Shown here: in pieces, positions 8,247-15,738 of the stretch | Position numbering within the stretch: position 1 is the stretch's first letter | Layout: the number at the start of each line of letters is the position of its first letter | From: Gammaproteobacteria bacterium | GTDB taxonomy: Bacteria > Pseudomonadota > Gammaproteobacteria > Xanthomonadales > Wenzhouxiangellaceae | Assembly (NCBI GenBank): GCA_021772955.1 | Contig: JAJFKZ010000059.1 | Coordinates: 1-48,855, forward strand | Direction: 5' to 3' | DNA length: 48,855 nucleotides | Position numbers and translations under genes: made by a program | The notes under the pieces: model-generated | The model's input: the letters and a program-made list of their open reading frames with translations, nothing else | Database searches by the model: none | What the model was told of the DNA's origin: nothing

Positions 8247-9110
8247 TTACTCCGCCTGCAGTAATTGCTGATCCAGGATGCCGCTAAAAACGTGTCTGGC
8301 AGCGCCGGTAACGCGCAAGCTTTGGTTGTTGATCTGCTCCAGTATAAGCTTCCCGCCAGGTTGTTCAACCACAACCCTGGAAAAACCATGCTCATGCAAC
8401 ACGACTGCAGCCGCAGCGCAAGCCGCACTGCCACAAGCGTGGGTCGGTCCAGAGCCGCGCTCCCAGACGAATAACTGCACATGTAGAGGCTGCTCTGAAT
8501 GACAGCTGATGAAGCCGATATTGCAGCCATCTCGCGCCAGCTCTCGAAACGCTTCGCTGAGATCCACATGCCGTTGCCAGACTGCATTGGCGGCTGCCAT
8601 GGACTGACCAAGCTGCTGCCTGTGTTGCTGGGGCTGATCAGAAAACACGATCAGATGCGGGTTGCCGACACTCACCGCACAGGCCTTGACGAAGACCTGA
8701 TCTGCATGCCGACAGGGGTTGAGCAAGCCATGCATGGACGGCAGTGCCAGCTCGACGTAATAATCACCATGTTCGGCCGCACCCACCAAAACCGTGCCAT
8801 CGGCCAACTGCAGCACGGTCGGTTGCTGTAGCAATTGCCGACGCTGCAACCATAAGGCCACTGCACGCATGCCATTGATGCACTGTTTGGCGCTGCTGCC
8901 ATCGGCGTTGTAGATCTGGACGCGCCAGGTGCTGCCATCGGTCTGCTGCACAAACGACGACAGCACCAGCAACTGATCAAAGCCAATGCCGCTGTGGCGA
9001 TCGGCCAACGCGCTGATCGTTTCCCGTTGCAGTGCCTGCGGCAGGTTGCGCTGCTCAATGATGACAAAATCATTGCCCAGGCCGTGGCTCTTGTCAAAAT
9101 CGATACTCAT
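8247..9110 (-). CDS. dapF: Diaminopimelate epimerase
   Basis: 287 aa, the normal family length. It converts LL- to meso-diaminopimelate for lysine and peptidoglycan synthesis. The N-terminus MSIDFDKSHGLGNDFVIIEQ is typical. Both catalytic cysteines are present: the first in YNADGSSAKQCINGMRA and the second in THACGSAACAAA. The first motif is unusual, because most relatives have QCGNGxRC. It overlaps the methyltransferase gene upstream by 4 nt (ATGA). Confidence 0.95.
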   Translation of the reverse strand: MSIDFDKSHGLGNDFVIIEQRNLPQALQRETISALADRHSGIGFDQLLVLSSFVQQTDGSTWRVQIYNADGSSAKQCINGMRAVALWLQRRQLLQQPTVLQLADGTVLVGAAEHGDYYVELALPSMHGLLNPCRHADQVFVKACAVSVGNPHLIVFSDQPQQHRQQLGQSMAAANAVWQRHVDLSEAFRELARDGCNIGFISCHSEQPLHVQLFVWERGSGPTHACGSAACAAAAVVLHEHGFSRVVVEQPGGKLILEQINNQSLRVTGAARHVFSGILDQQLLQAE

Positions 9111-9775
9111 CTGCGGCCACTGATCTCGACATGTCGATCGGAGATTGTCGCCACCTGCAAATGCCCCAGTCCGGCGGCCAGCAATTGCTCGCGAATTTCA
9201 GCAACCGTGTAGGCTGCACGCAGTGAATTGCGGAAGTCTTGCTGCAGCAAATCCGGTGCATCGCCGGCATAAGTCGCGACCAGCTGCTCCAGCTGCTGCG
9301 CGCTGTGTGGACGAAACAGATCCATGATCTGCAGCATGGTCCCGGCATCCGCGAGCTCGCGCACACTCTGCCAGAGCACTGCGGGGTCCGGCAAATGGTG
9401 CAACAGACTGTTGCTGATGATCACGGCAAAGCGCCGTGTGAGCGCATGCGCCGGCAAATGCGCCTGCTGCAAATGCACGCGTGCACGAAGTGCTGCAGGT
9501 GCTTGCGCCAGATTGCGCCGGGCCTGCGCCAGCATGTTCGGACCAGCATCCAGCGCAGTAATTTCCCAGCCGGGCATCAGGCGCGCAGCGTGGATGCTGA
9601 TCGAGGCCGGACCACAACCCAGATCCAACAGCGCACCGCTATCAGGCAGCGGTTGCAACCGTGCCAGCAGACGTTCGACGAAAGCCTGATCGGATGCGAC
9701 AAAATCAGCGCTGGCATAGGCATCTACCTGTGCCAGGCTGTCCATCAGCTCCGGCTCGGGTTGCCGCTCAATCAT
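9107..9775 (-). CDS. Class I SAM-dependent methyltransferase
   Basis: 222 aa. Motif I is LLDLGCGPASISIHAARL, the acidic residue ending strand 2 is in ITALDAGPNML, and a later strand is FAVIISNSLLHHLPDP, all typical of class I methyltransferases. Substrate unknown. It is joined by 4-nt overlaps to lptM (upstream) and dapF (downstream), so it is part of this operon. In Pseudomonas-like genomes lysA occupies this place between the small lipoprotein gene and dapF; lysA is not in the window. Confidence 0.88.
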   Translation of the reverse strand: MIERQPEPELMDSLAQVDAYASADFVASDQAFVERLLARLQPLPDSGALLDLGCGPASISIHAARLMPGWEITALDAGPNMLAQARRNLAQAPAALRARVHLQQAHLPAHALTRRFAVIISNSLLHHLPDPAVLWQSVRELADAGTMLQIMDLFRPHSAQQLEQLVATYAGDAPDLLQQDFRNSLRAAYTVAEIREQLLAAGLGHLQVATISDRHVEISGRR

Positions 9776-9981
9776 GCCGGAAGCTGATCCTGTTCATCAT
9801 CATCTTCATTGGCAGCAGCCGGGTCTTCGTCAGCCGCCTGCCGGGCCCGATCGTCTTCGCCATCATCAAGCCGTGGCGCCACGGACTCGGCCGAGGGCAG
9901 ATACAACTCGCCTTTCTGTCCACAGGCAGTCAGCGTCAGCAACATGGCAACGAGCATGAAAACACTGATAAACTTCAACAT
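9772..9981 (-). CDS. lptM: Small lipoprotein LptM (YifL-like), LPS translocon maturation factor
   Basis: 69 aa from the ATG at 9981. MLKFISVFMLVAMLLTLTAC is a lipoprotein signal with the lipobox LTAC, followed by GQKGELYLP, the strongly conserved LptM/LppL mature N-terminus. In E. coli this lipoprotein helps LptD-LptE assemble in the outer membrane. The rest is acidic and disordered (ANEDDDEQDQ). A start 8 codons further upstream (ATG at 10005) is possible. It is first in the lptM-methyltransferase-dapF-DUF484-xerC operon. Confidence 0.87.
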   Translation of the reverse strand: MLKFISVFMLVAMLLTLTACGQKGELYLPSAESVAPRLDDGEDDRARQAADEDPAAANEDDDEQDQLPA

Positions 9982-10043
9982 AAGGACTGACTCAACAACA
10001 GACATGACCACATTCTAGTTTACCGCAGCCACAAGGACAGCAC

Positions 10044-10802
10044 ATGAATTCAGCGGCATTGAACAGCAATCTGGAAGGGCTCAGTCGCCTCAGCAGCACC
10101 GCCAGTCAGACCGGCAAGGTCGATGCAGCAGTGGTTTGGCTGCATGGACTGGGTGCCGACGGCCATGATTTTGAACCCATTGTGCCGGTGCTGCAGCAGT
10201 GTAACCAACTCGCCATACGCTTTGTGTTTCCGCATGCACCGGTGCAGCCGGTTACCATCAACAACGGTGTGCGCATGCGCGCCTGGTACGACATTCGCAG
10301 CGTTGAGCTGACCGGCGCAAGAGACCTCGATGAAGCCGGCATGCAGACCTCCTGTACGCTCATTGAAGAGCTGCTGCAGCAGTTGAAGCGCGAACACCAG
10401 CTCAGTGACCAGCAGCTGATTCTGGCGGGTTTTTCCCAGGGCGGCGTGATTGCCTTACAGGCCGGACTTGCGCATTCAGGACTTGCCGATCCCACAGCGC
10501 CAGGCACCAGCACAAATAACGCCAGACTGGGCGGTATCATCGGCCTATCCTGCTACCTGCCCGCCAGGCCTGATTTGTCCAGCAGCCCCGCTGCCCGCGC
10601 TACCCCGATCTTCATGGCCCACGGCAATGTCGACCCGATGGTGCCATTGTCGCTGGGCCAGCAGGCCGCAACCTGGTTGCAGGAACTCGGCCTGCCGCTG
10701 ACCTGGCAGACTTACCCGGTGGCGCATGGTGTCCTGCCCGAGGAATTGGCTGCGGTGGACAGCTGGATCGCAGCCCGAATCAAATCCGCACATGCAGGCT
10801 GA
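10044..10802 (+). CDS. Alpha/beta-hydrolase, carboxylesterase/phospholipase family
   Basis: 252 aa. The ATG at 10044 follows AAGGA at good spacing. Features of the bacterial carboxylesterase/acyl-protein thioesterase-like family (abhydrolase_2) are seen: VVWLHGLGADGHDFEPIVP (oxyanion hole), FPHAPVQPVTINNGVRMRAW, nucleophile GFSQGG, the acid in GNVDPMVP and the final His in PVAHGVLPEEL. It is likely a cytoplasmic esterase of broad specificity. It is divergent from lptM. Confidence 0.93.
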   Translation: MNSAALNSNLEGLSRLSSTASQTGKVDAAVVWLHGLGADGHDFEPIVPVLQQCNQLAIRFVFPHAPVQPVTINNGVRMRAWYDIRSVELTGARDLDEAGMQTSCTLIEELLQQLKREHQLSDQQLILAGFSQGGVIALQAGLAHSGLADPTAPGTSTNNARLGGIIGLSCYLPARPDLSSSPAARATPIFMAHGNVDPMVPLSLGQQAATWLQELGLPLTWQTYPVAHGVLPEELAAVDSWIAARIKSAHAG

Positions 10803-10823
10803 ATTCACCCGCGCCGTCGACCG

Positions 10824-11918
10824 ATGACTCAGTCGCCGATCAGCACTGACAGTTGGCCCGATTTCTGCACCTTGCCGGTGTTGTTGCAGGTCTTTTTCTG
10901 GGGCCAGATTGGCAGCCTGGTGTATGTGCTCGGGCATGGGCTGCCGTTACACTGGTCGCTGGCCGGTCTGGTATCGATTTACAGCGGCTGGGTCAGCCTG
11001 ATCATCGTGTTTGTATGGTGTTTGCTCAGCGGCCTGTTCCAGCGCCGCATGACAGTGGCTGACGAGTTTGCAGTCAAGCTGTTCTGGATGCTGTTGTGGC
11101 TGGCCGCAATCCTGACTGCTGCGTTGCTGGCCAAGCTGGTGTTCATGCTTGGCAGCAGCCGTTTTCTGCCGCTGCTGCCGGCAACCGCCAGCCAGTGGTC
11201 ATTCCTGTTCAGCAGTGTGCTGATCAGCGCCGTACTGACCGGCAGTCTGCTGCGTTATCTGTTCATTCAAAACCGCTGGCGTGCCCAGCAACAGCAGCAA
11301 GCACGTGCCGAGCTGCGTAATTTGCAGTCTCGGGTACAGCCTCATTTTCTGTTTAATACCATGAACACCATCGCTGCGCTGGTCGAACAACAACCCGAAC
11401 ACGCGGTGGCCGCGATTGAGGATTTGAGTGATCTTTTGCGCCAGTCACTGGCCCCGCGTTCGCGTTTGATCAGCCTTGCCGACGAGCTCACACTGGCGCG
11501 CCGTTACCTGCGGTTGATGCAATGGCGTCTGGGCGAGCGCTTGCAACTGGACTGGCAAATCGAGCCCGGTCTGGAACAGGACCCGCGCTGGCAATTGCCC
11601 CCATTGAGCTTGCAGGTGTTGCTGGAGAATGCCGTGCTGCACGGCATCCAGCCATCACTGGCGGGCGGCACCATCCAGGTTCTGGCGAAGATCGAGGGTC
11701 AACGCTTGCGCATCAGCATCAACAATCCAATCGCCCCACAACAACGACCAGACCGCCACAGTGCGCCCAACGGCACCGGCACCGCCATCAGTGATTTGCG
11801 CCGGCGTCTGCAGCTGTTGTTCGAACGCGAGGTGCAGCTGCACACCAGCATCACCGCCCAGCGCTTTACTGCGCAACTGCTGCTCCCCGCCACACGCCCC
11901 TTGGATACGCCGGCATGA
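10824..11918 (+). CDS. algZ: LytS/AlgZ-type sensor histidine kinase
   Basis: 364 aa. The first 150 residues carry four hydrophobic segments (about 18-40, 45-72, 85-110, 120-146). The cytoplasmic part has the His_kinase motif RVQPHFLFNTMNTIAALVE with the phosphoacceptor His, followed by a HATPase domain ending NGTGTAISDLRRRL. This architecture matches the AlgZ/FimS and LytS family. The stop codon overlaps the start of the response regulator by 4 nt. The signal it senses cannot be inferred. Confidence 0.9.
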   Translation: MTQSPISTDSWPDFCTLPVLLQVFFWGQIGSLVYVLGHGLPLHWSLAGLVSIYSGWVSLIIVFVWCLLSGLFQRRMTVADEFAVKLFWMLLWLAAILTAALLAKLVFMLGSSRFLPLLPATASQWSFLFSSVLISAVLTGSLLRYLFIQNRWRAQQQQQARAELRNLQSRVQPHFLFNTMNTIAALVEQQPEHAVAAIEDLSDLLRQSLAPRSRLISLADELTLARRYLRLMQWRLGERLQLDWQIEPGLEQDPRWQLPPLSLQVLLENAVLHGIQPSLAGGTIQVLAKIEGQRLRISINNPIAPQQRPDRHSAPNGTGTAISDLRRRLQLLFEREVQLHTSITAQRFTAQLLLPATRPLDTPA

Positions 11919-12670
11919 ACAATAACAACAAGCAGCACCCCATGCGGGTGCTTATTGTTGACGACGAGCCGCTGGCCAGACAGCGGCTGCAACGCCAGCT
12001 GGAAACATTGCCGGAAGTGGATGCAGTGGCGCAGGCCGCCGATGCCGCCAGCGCCTGGCAGTTGATCGTCGCCATGCGTCCCGATGCGCTGTTGCTGGAT
12101 ATCAACATGCCCGGCGAGGATGGCATGCAGCTGGCGGAAAAACTGCAGCAATTGCCAGCAGCGCTGCGGCCGGCCATCATTTTCACCACCGCGCACGAAC
12201 AGCATGCAGTCGCTGCGTTTGCATTGCAGGCCGTGGATTATCTGTTGAAACCGATCCAGCAACAACGCCTGCTGGAAGCCTTGCAACGGCTGGCACAGTC
12301 GCACCGCAGCAAGCAGGATTCGTCGCCAACCATCGCCGTACGCCTGGGACGCGAAGAGCACTGGCTGTCAATCGAGAGCATAGCTTGCTGCATCGCCAGC
12401 GATAAATACACTTGCATTCATCACGATCACGGCGCACACATCAGCCACAAAAGCCTGCGCGAGCTGGAACAGCTGCATGGCGATTATTTTTTGCGCGTGC
12501 ACCGTAACGCGCTGGTGGCGAAAAGCCGAATCATCGGCATTCACCACGCCGATGGCAACAAACTGCTAGTCAAATTACGCGATTGCCAGCAGCGTCCGGA
12601 AATCTCGCGTCGTTACCGGCAATCACTGCAGGAGCTGCTGCACGGTTTGTCTAGCCCACCTAGTTCATGA
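11915..12670 (+). CDS. algR: LytTR-family response regulator (AlgR-type)
   Basis: 251 aa. The receiver domain begins MRVLIVDDEPLARQRL (acidic pocket DD), the phosphorylated Asp is in ALLLDINMPGEDG, Thr in IFTTAHEQ and Lys in YLLKPIQ. The C-terminal LytTR DNA-binding domain contains SDKYTCIHH, SLRELEQL and FLRVHRNALV. The ATG at 11915 overlaps the kinase stop (ATGA); an internal ATG at 11942 directly before RVLIVDDE is the alternative. The hem genes follow, the same order as algZ-algR-hemC in Pseudomonas. Confidence 0.92.
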   Translation: MNNNNKQHPMRVLIVDDEPLARQRLQRQLETLPEVDAVAQAADAASAWQLIVAMRPDALLLDINMPGEDGMQLAEKLQQLPAALRPAIIFTTAHEQHAVAAFALQAVDYLLKPIQQQRLLEALQRLAQSHRSKQDSSPTIAVRLGREEHWLSIESIACCIASDKYTCIHHDHGAHISHKSLRELEQLHGDYFLRVHRNALVAKSRIIGIHHADGNKLLVKLRDCQQRPEISRRYRQSLQELLHGLSSPPSS

Positions 12671-13003
12671 AGGGTTCGAGGATCAGGACGAAGCTGGCTA
12701 AGCAGGTCGGACGATCGCCCGCAGAAGCCAGTGGGTCACGCGAACAGGACAAACCGTATCCACTCCAGTGTACCCCGCCAGTACGCATAAATTCACTGCT
12801 ACCGCCTTGTTTATCCGGAAAATATGACCAGTAACTGTCCGCCTTCATGACCTAGGCGGGCTAGCCAATAACCTGACATGCAACAGCTCGCGCCATTGCA
12901 TTACAAAAGCTTCTACTAACTGTTCGCGTTCGGGTATACGGGTTAGAATACCCATGCTACAAAGCCTCAGACCTACATCCATCCGGCATTGACCTGCACA
13001 ACC
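12671..13003 (+). other. Gene-free leader upstream of hemC
   Basis: About 330 bases with no convincing coding frame. A TAGAAT hexamer at 12944-12949 could be a -10 box for hemC but has no good -35 at normal spacing. It lies inside a small inverted repeat (GGGTA...TACCC). A second weak hairpin, CCGCCT/AGGCGG, is at 12839-12859 without a T-run. No RNA gene was seen. Confidence 0.4.
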
Positions 13004-13924
13004 ATGAACCCAATCACCATCGCCACCCGTCGTAGCCCTCTGGCCCTTTGGCAAAGCGAGCATTGCGCCGCCTTGCTGGCAACCATCACCGAGCAACCAG
13101 TGCAGCTGCTGGAACTGTCCACCCGTGGTGATGAGCTGCTGGATCGCTCGCTGGCTGCCATCGGCGGCAAGGGCCTGTTTCTGAAGGAGCTGGAACAGGC
13201 ACTGCTGGATGGCCGCGCAGATCTGGCCGTGCATTCCATGAAAGACGTGCCGGCCGAGATGCACCCGGACCTTTGTCTGGCTGCCAACCTGCCGCGCGCC
13301 ACCCCTTGGGATGCCTTTGTCAGTCGTGACTACGCCGATCTGGACAGCCTGCCGCAGGGCGCCATCGTTGGCACCTCCAGTCCGCGCCGACAGATTCAGG
13401 TTCTGCAGCGGCGTCCGGACCTGACCTGCCTGCCGGTGCGCGGCAATGTACAGACCCGGCTCAAACGCCTGGATGATGGCGACTGTCAGGCGCTGCTGCT
13501 GGCCTGTGCTGGACTGGAAAGATTGGGTCTTGATGACCGCATCACCAGCGTGCTGCAAACGCCCGACTGGGTACCGGCCGCCGCCCAAGGCGTGGTTACG
13601 GTGCAGTGTCGGCGCCATGATCAGGCCATGCGCGCACTGCTGGACCAGTTGCACGATGCCGCCAATGCCGACCTGATCAGCGCCGAACGCAGGGTCATCG
13701 AGCTCCTGCAGGGCGACTGCCACACGCCATTGGGCGTGTATGCCGAAGCACTGCCAGCCAGCAATGAGGTGGTCATGCACGGGGTACTCGGCAGTGACCC
13801 GGAACAAGGCACACCACGACTAGCCCATGCTCAGGTCAAGGGAGCACGTACGGCGGCACCAAAACTGGCCGAAGCATTGGCCGAGCAGTTAGCCGGATTT
13901 CTCAGGCTCCATCAATCCAACTAG
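13004..13924 (+). CDS. hemC: Porphobilinogen deaminase (hydroxymethylbilane synthase)
   Basis: 306 aa from ATG 13004 (MNPITIATRRSPLALWQ); an in-frame TTG at 12989 is not needed. It joins four porphobilinogens into hydroxymethylbilane in haem synthesis. Visible family motifs are TRRSPLALWQ, DLAVHSMKDVP, GTSSPRRQIQ, VRGNVQTRLKRLDDG and the dipyrromethane cofactor Cys in LLQGDCHTPLGVYA. The stop codon TAG is made by the first bases of an inverted-repeat element that starts at 13923, so the last residues may not be the ancestral ones; length is still normal. Confidence 0.96.
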   Translation: MNPITIATRRSPLALWQSEHCAALLATITEQPVQLLELSTRGDELLDRSLAAIGGKGLFLKELEQALLDGRADLAVHSMKDVPAEMHPDLCLAANLPRATPWDAFVSRDYADLDSLPQGAIVGTSSPRRQIQVLQRRPDLTCLPVRGNVQTRLKRLDDGDCQALLLACAGLERLGLDDRITSVLQTPDWVPAAAQGVVTVQCRRHDQAMRALLDQLHDAANADLISAERRVIELLQGDCHTPLGVYAEALPASNEVVMHGVLGSDPEQGTPRLAHAQVKGARTAAPKLAEALAEQLAGFLRLHQSN

Positions 13925-14086
13925 CAGCCTGTCGGACTTAACACTAATCGACTGCGGGAATGTCCGATTTGGCCATATTTTCCGATCTTTTTCGTTAAAT
14001 AGGCTCACTATTCTCCTCAATAGATCGAAAAATCTTTCTCAAACTGACCTTCCCTCGCTACGATCGGTTAAGTCCGACAGGCTGCT
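13923..14086. mobile_element. MITE-like inverted-repeat element, complete copy
   Basis: 164 bp with perfect 20-bp terminal repeats: AGCAGCCTGTCGGACTTAAC at 13923-13942 and its complement at 14067-14086. The AT-rich inside carries no gene. Related half copies lie at 26309-26383 and 28122-28183. It lies immediately between hemC (stop overlapped) and the toxin gene. Confidence 0.88.
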
Positions 14087-14097
14087 GGTGAGCTCAT

Positions 14098-14397
14098 TCA
14101 GTCATAGTCATCTTCACGCTGATGCCGGATGGCGAGAACAGTGACAGTTTGATCATCTTCGATCTCATACAGGGCGACATAACCAGAATCTCCAAATGGG
14201 ATCAGGAGTTCTCTGAGAAATGGGTTGGACTCTTCAGCCTTTCTACAGACAAACGGAAAATCCTCAAGCAGTGTCCAGGCACGATCTATTATCTCCAGCG
14301 CTCTCTCGGCTGACCCCGGAGCTTGCTTTGCCAGATAGCCATACAAGCGTTCAAGATCGGATTTTGCTTCAAGTGTGAAGCGAATAGCAAAGGTCAC
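14098..14397 (-). CDS. RelE/ParE-family toxin
   Basis: 99 aa. It matches the ParE-type plasmid-stabilisation fold: IRFTLEAKSDLERLYGYLAKQAPGSAERALEIIDRAWTLL at the start, then FLRELLIPFGDSGYVALYEI and VTVLAIRHQREDDYD at the end. ParE toxins poison DNA gyrase and RelE toxins cut mRNA; which applies here is not shown by sequence. It overlaps the antitoxin gene by 4 nt (ATGA) and is read against the direction of hemC and hemD. Confidence 0.9.
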   Translation of the reverse strand: MTFAIRFTLEAKSDLERLYGYLAKQAPGSAERALEIIDRAWTLLEDFPFVCRKAEESNPFLRELLIPFGDSGYVALYEIEDDQTVTVLAIRHQREDDYD

Positions 14398-14660
14398 CCT
14401 TTTTGCTGCTCAGCATTCAGGATTGAGCGTAGTGAATCCATAACATCATCTCTGGAGGCATATTTCCCAGAGCATCTCGCCGCCTCTTTGGAAGCCAATC
14501 CTCTTGCAATGAACTCCTTGTGCATCTTCCGGCGCTCAATTTGCCTGCGCAGGGATTCCTCAACGAAACTGCTTAGGGATTCGCCATCCCTGAGCACGCT
14601 TTCTGCATCGTGACGGAGATCTGGGGTGACCCGAAGCGGCGGAATGGTGGCAGATTTCAT
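14394..14660 (-). CDS. Antitoxin with ribbon-helix-helix-like N-terminus
   Basis: 88 aa. The ATG at 14660 follows GAGG, and only this start begins with a DNA-binding-like segment (MKSATIPPLRVTPDLRHDAE). ESLSSFVEESLRRQIERRK forms an amphipathic helix and the Lys/Arg-rich C-terminal half (RGLASKEAARCSGKYASRDDVMDSL) would wrap the toxin. The family resembles YlcI/YnfO-type antitoxins paired with ParE toxins. It is likely self-regulated through the palindrome at 14675-14694. Confidence 0.87.
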   Translation of the reverse strand: MKSATIPPLRVTPDLRHDAESVLRDGESLSSFVEESLRRQIERRKMHKEFIARGLASKEAARCSGKYASRDDVMDSLRSILNAEQQKG

Positions 14661-14674
14661 AATGGACCTCAAAA

Positions 14675-14722
14675 TGTATCGCTTTTGCGATACAGTGTAA
14701 CTCACACCCTCGACCCTGGCAA
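14675..14722 (-). promoter_or_regulatory. Promoter and palindromic operator of the toxin-antitoxin operon
   Basis: On the minus strand, -35 TTGCCA (14717-14722), 17-bp spacer and -10 TACACT (14694-14699). Just downstream is the palindrome TGTATCGC-TTTT-GCGATACA (14675-14694) with perfect 8-bp arms, covering the transcription start. The placement is as expected for autorepression by the antitoxin. Confidence 0.7.
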
Positions 14723-14821
14723 CACAATACGGTTTTTCCATGCGTATACCAAGCCATTCCACAATCGATAATGCTATGCTGCTGCAATCATCCAGACTAT
14801 GTAAAAGCGCATAATCAGGCC

Positions 14822-15628
14822 ATGCATCTGATCATCAACACCCGTCCCGAGACCACCAGTGTGGCGCTACAACAGGCGCTGCAACAGCGTGGCCTGGCCT
14901 GCGTCAATCTACCCGGAATACGCATTGCAGGTCCAGCAGTGCCAGTGTCTGTCAGTCAGCTTCGGCTTGCTGCCATGCACGATGACATCTGGATCTTTAC
15001 CAGCATCAATGCCATCGAGCAGACCTTCACCTTGCTCGGTGAAGAGGCTTTGCTAACTGCCGCCTGGCCGTCGATGGCGGTGCTGGGCAAAGGTTCTCTG
15101 GATTGCCTGGACCAGCATCTGCGTCGATGCTCGATCACAGGTGTTGCAATCATTGCGCCTCCAGCCGGTGCCGGTTACACCAGCGAGGCTTTATTGCAGC
15201 ACACCACGCTGCACAACTGCCGCGACCAGCGCATCCTGATCCTGAATGCTCCGGGCGGACGCAGCACGCTGTTGACGACCTTGCAACAGCGCGGCGCCGA
15301 AGTGCGGGAGCTGGCGGTGTACCGTCGTATCCCGGCCGCGCTTGAGCCCGCTGTTGTGCAGCGCATCACCGACTGGTCGGGTGGCTTGCTGACGCTGTGG
15401 ACCAGTTCCGAGTCGATACGCTTTTTACAGCTGCAGTTTGCGGCAGCGGCAGCAACCGACAGTCGTATCGGCGAGCTCTGGCAAAGGTTGCTTGCAGGAC
15501 AGCACCTGGTGCTGTCTGCCCGGCAACAGCGGCTTCTGCAAGAACTTGATGCTGTTACAATAAGCATGGCTACGGCGCCGGACACGGCAAGCCTGGCAGA
15601 GCAGTTGCAGCAGCTTGGCATGCACTGA
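14822..15628 (+). CDS. hemD: Uroporphyrinogen-III synthase
   Basis: 268 aa from ATG 14822 (MHLIINTRPE). It cyclises hydroxymethylbilane with ring D inversion. The family is poorly conserved; seen here are NTRPETTSVALQQAL, WIFTSINAIEQTF, AVLGKGS, YTSEALL, ILILNAPGGRSTLLTTLQQRGAEVRELAVYRR and TLWTSSESIRFL. Position between hemC and hemX confirms it. It is unusually separated from hemC by about 900 bp of inserted DNA, so it may need its own promoter; none is clear. Confidence 0.92.
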   Translation: MHLIINTRPETTSVALQQALQQRGLACVNLPGIRIAGPAVPVSVSQLRLAAMHDDIWIFTSINAIEQTFTLLGEEALLTAAWPSMAVLGKGSLDCLDQHLRRCSITGVAIIAPPAGAGYTSEALLQHTTLHNCRDQRILILNAPGGRSTLLTTLQQRGAEVRELAVYRRIPAALEPAVVQRITDWSGGLLTLWTSSESIRFLQLQFAAAAATDSRIGELWQRLLAGQHLVLSARQQRLLQELDAVTISMATAPDTASLAEQLQQLGMH

Positions 15629-15738
15629 TCAAACTTGGCACGAACAAGCCGGTCTGATCAGCATGCAATCAAGGAGCATGGCCGCAGCAACTGCAATTCG
15701 CCCCTTTGGCATCAGCAGCATGGCATCACAAGATCATC

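Noticed and set aside
12660-12848. Minus-strand 62-codon frame upstream of hemC
   Set aside because: No ribosome site or similarity; it overlaps the end of the response regulator gene.
12989-13003. TTG start five codons upstream of hemC
   Set aside because: The ATG at 13004 begins the conserved N-terminus directly.
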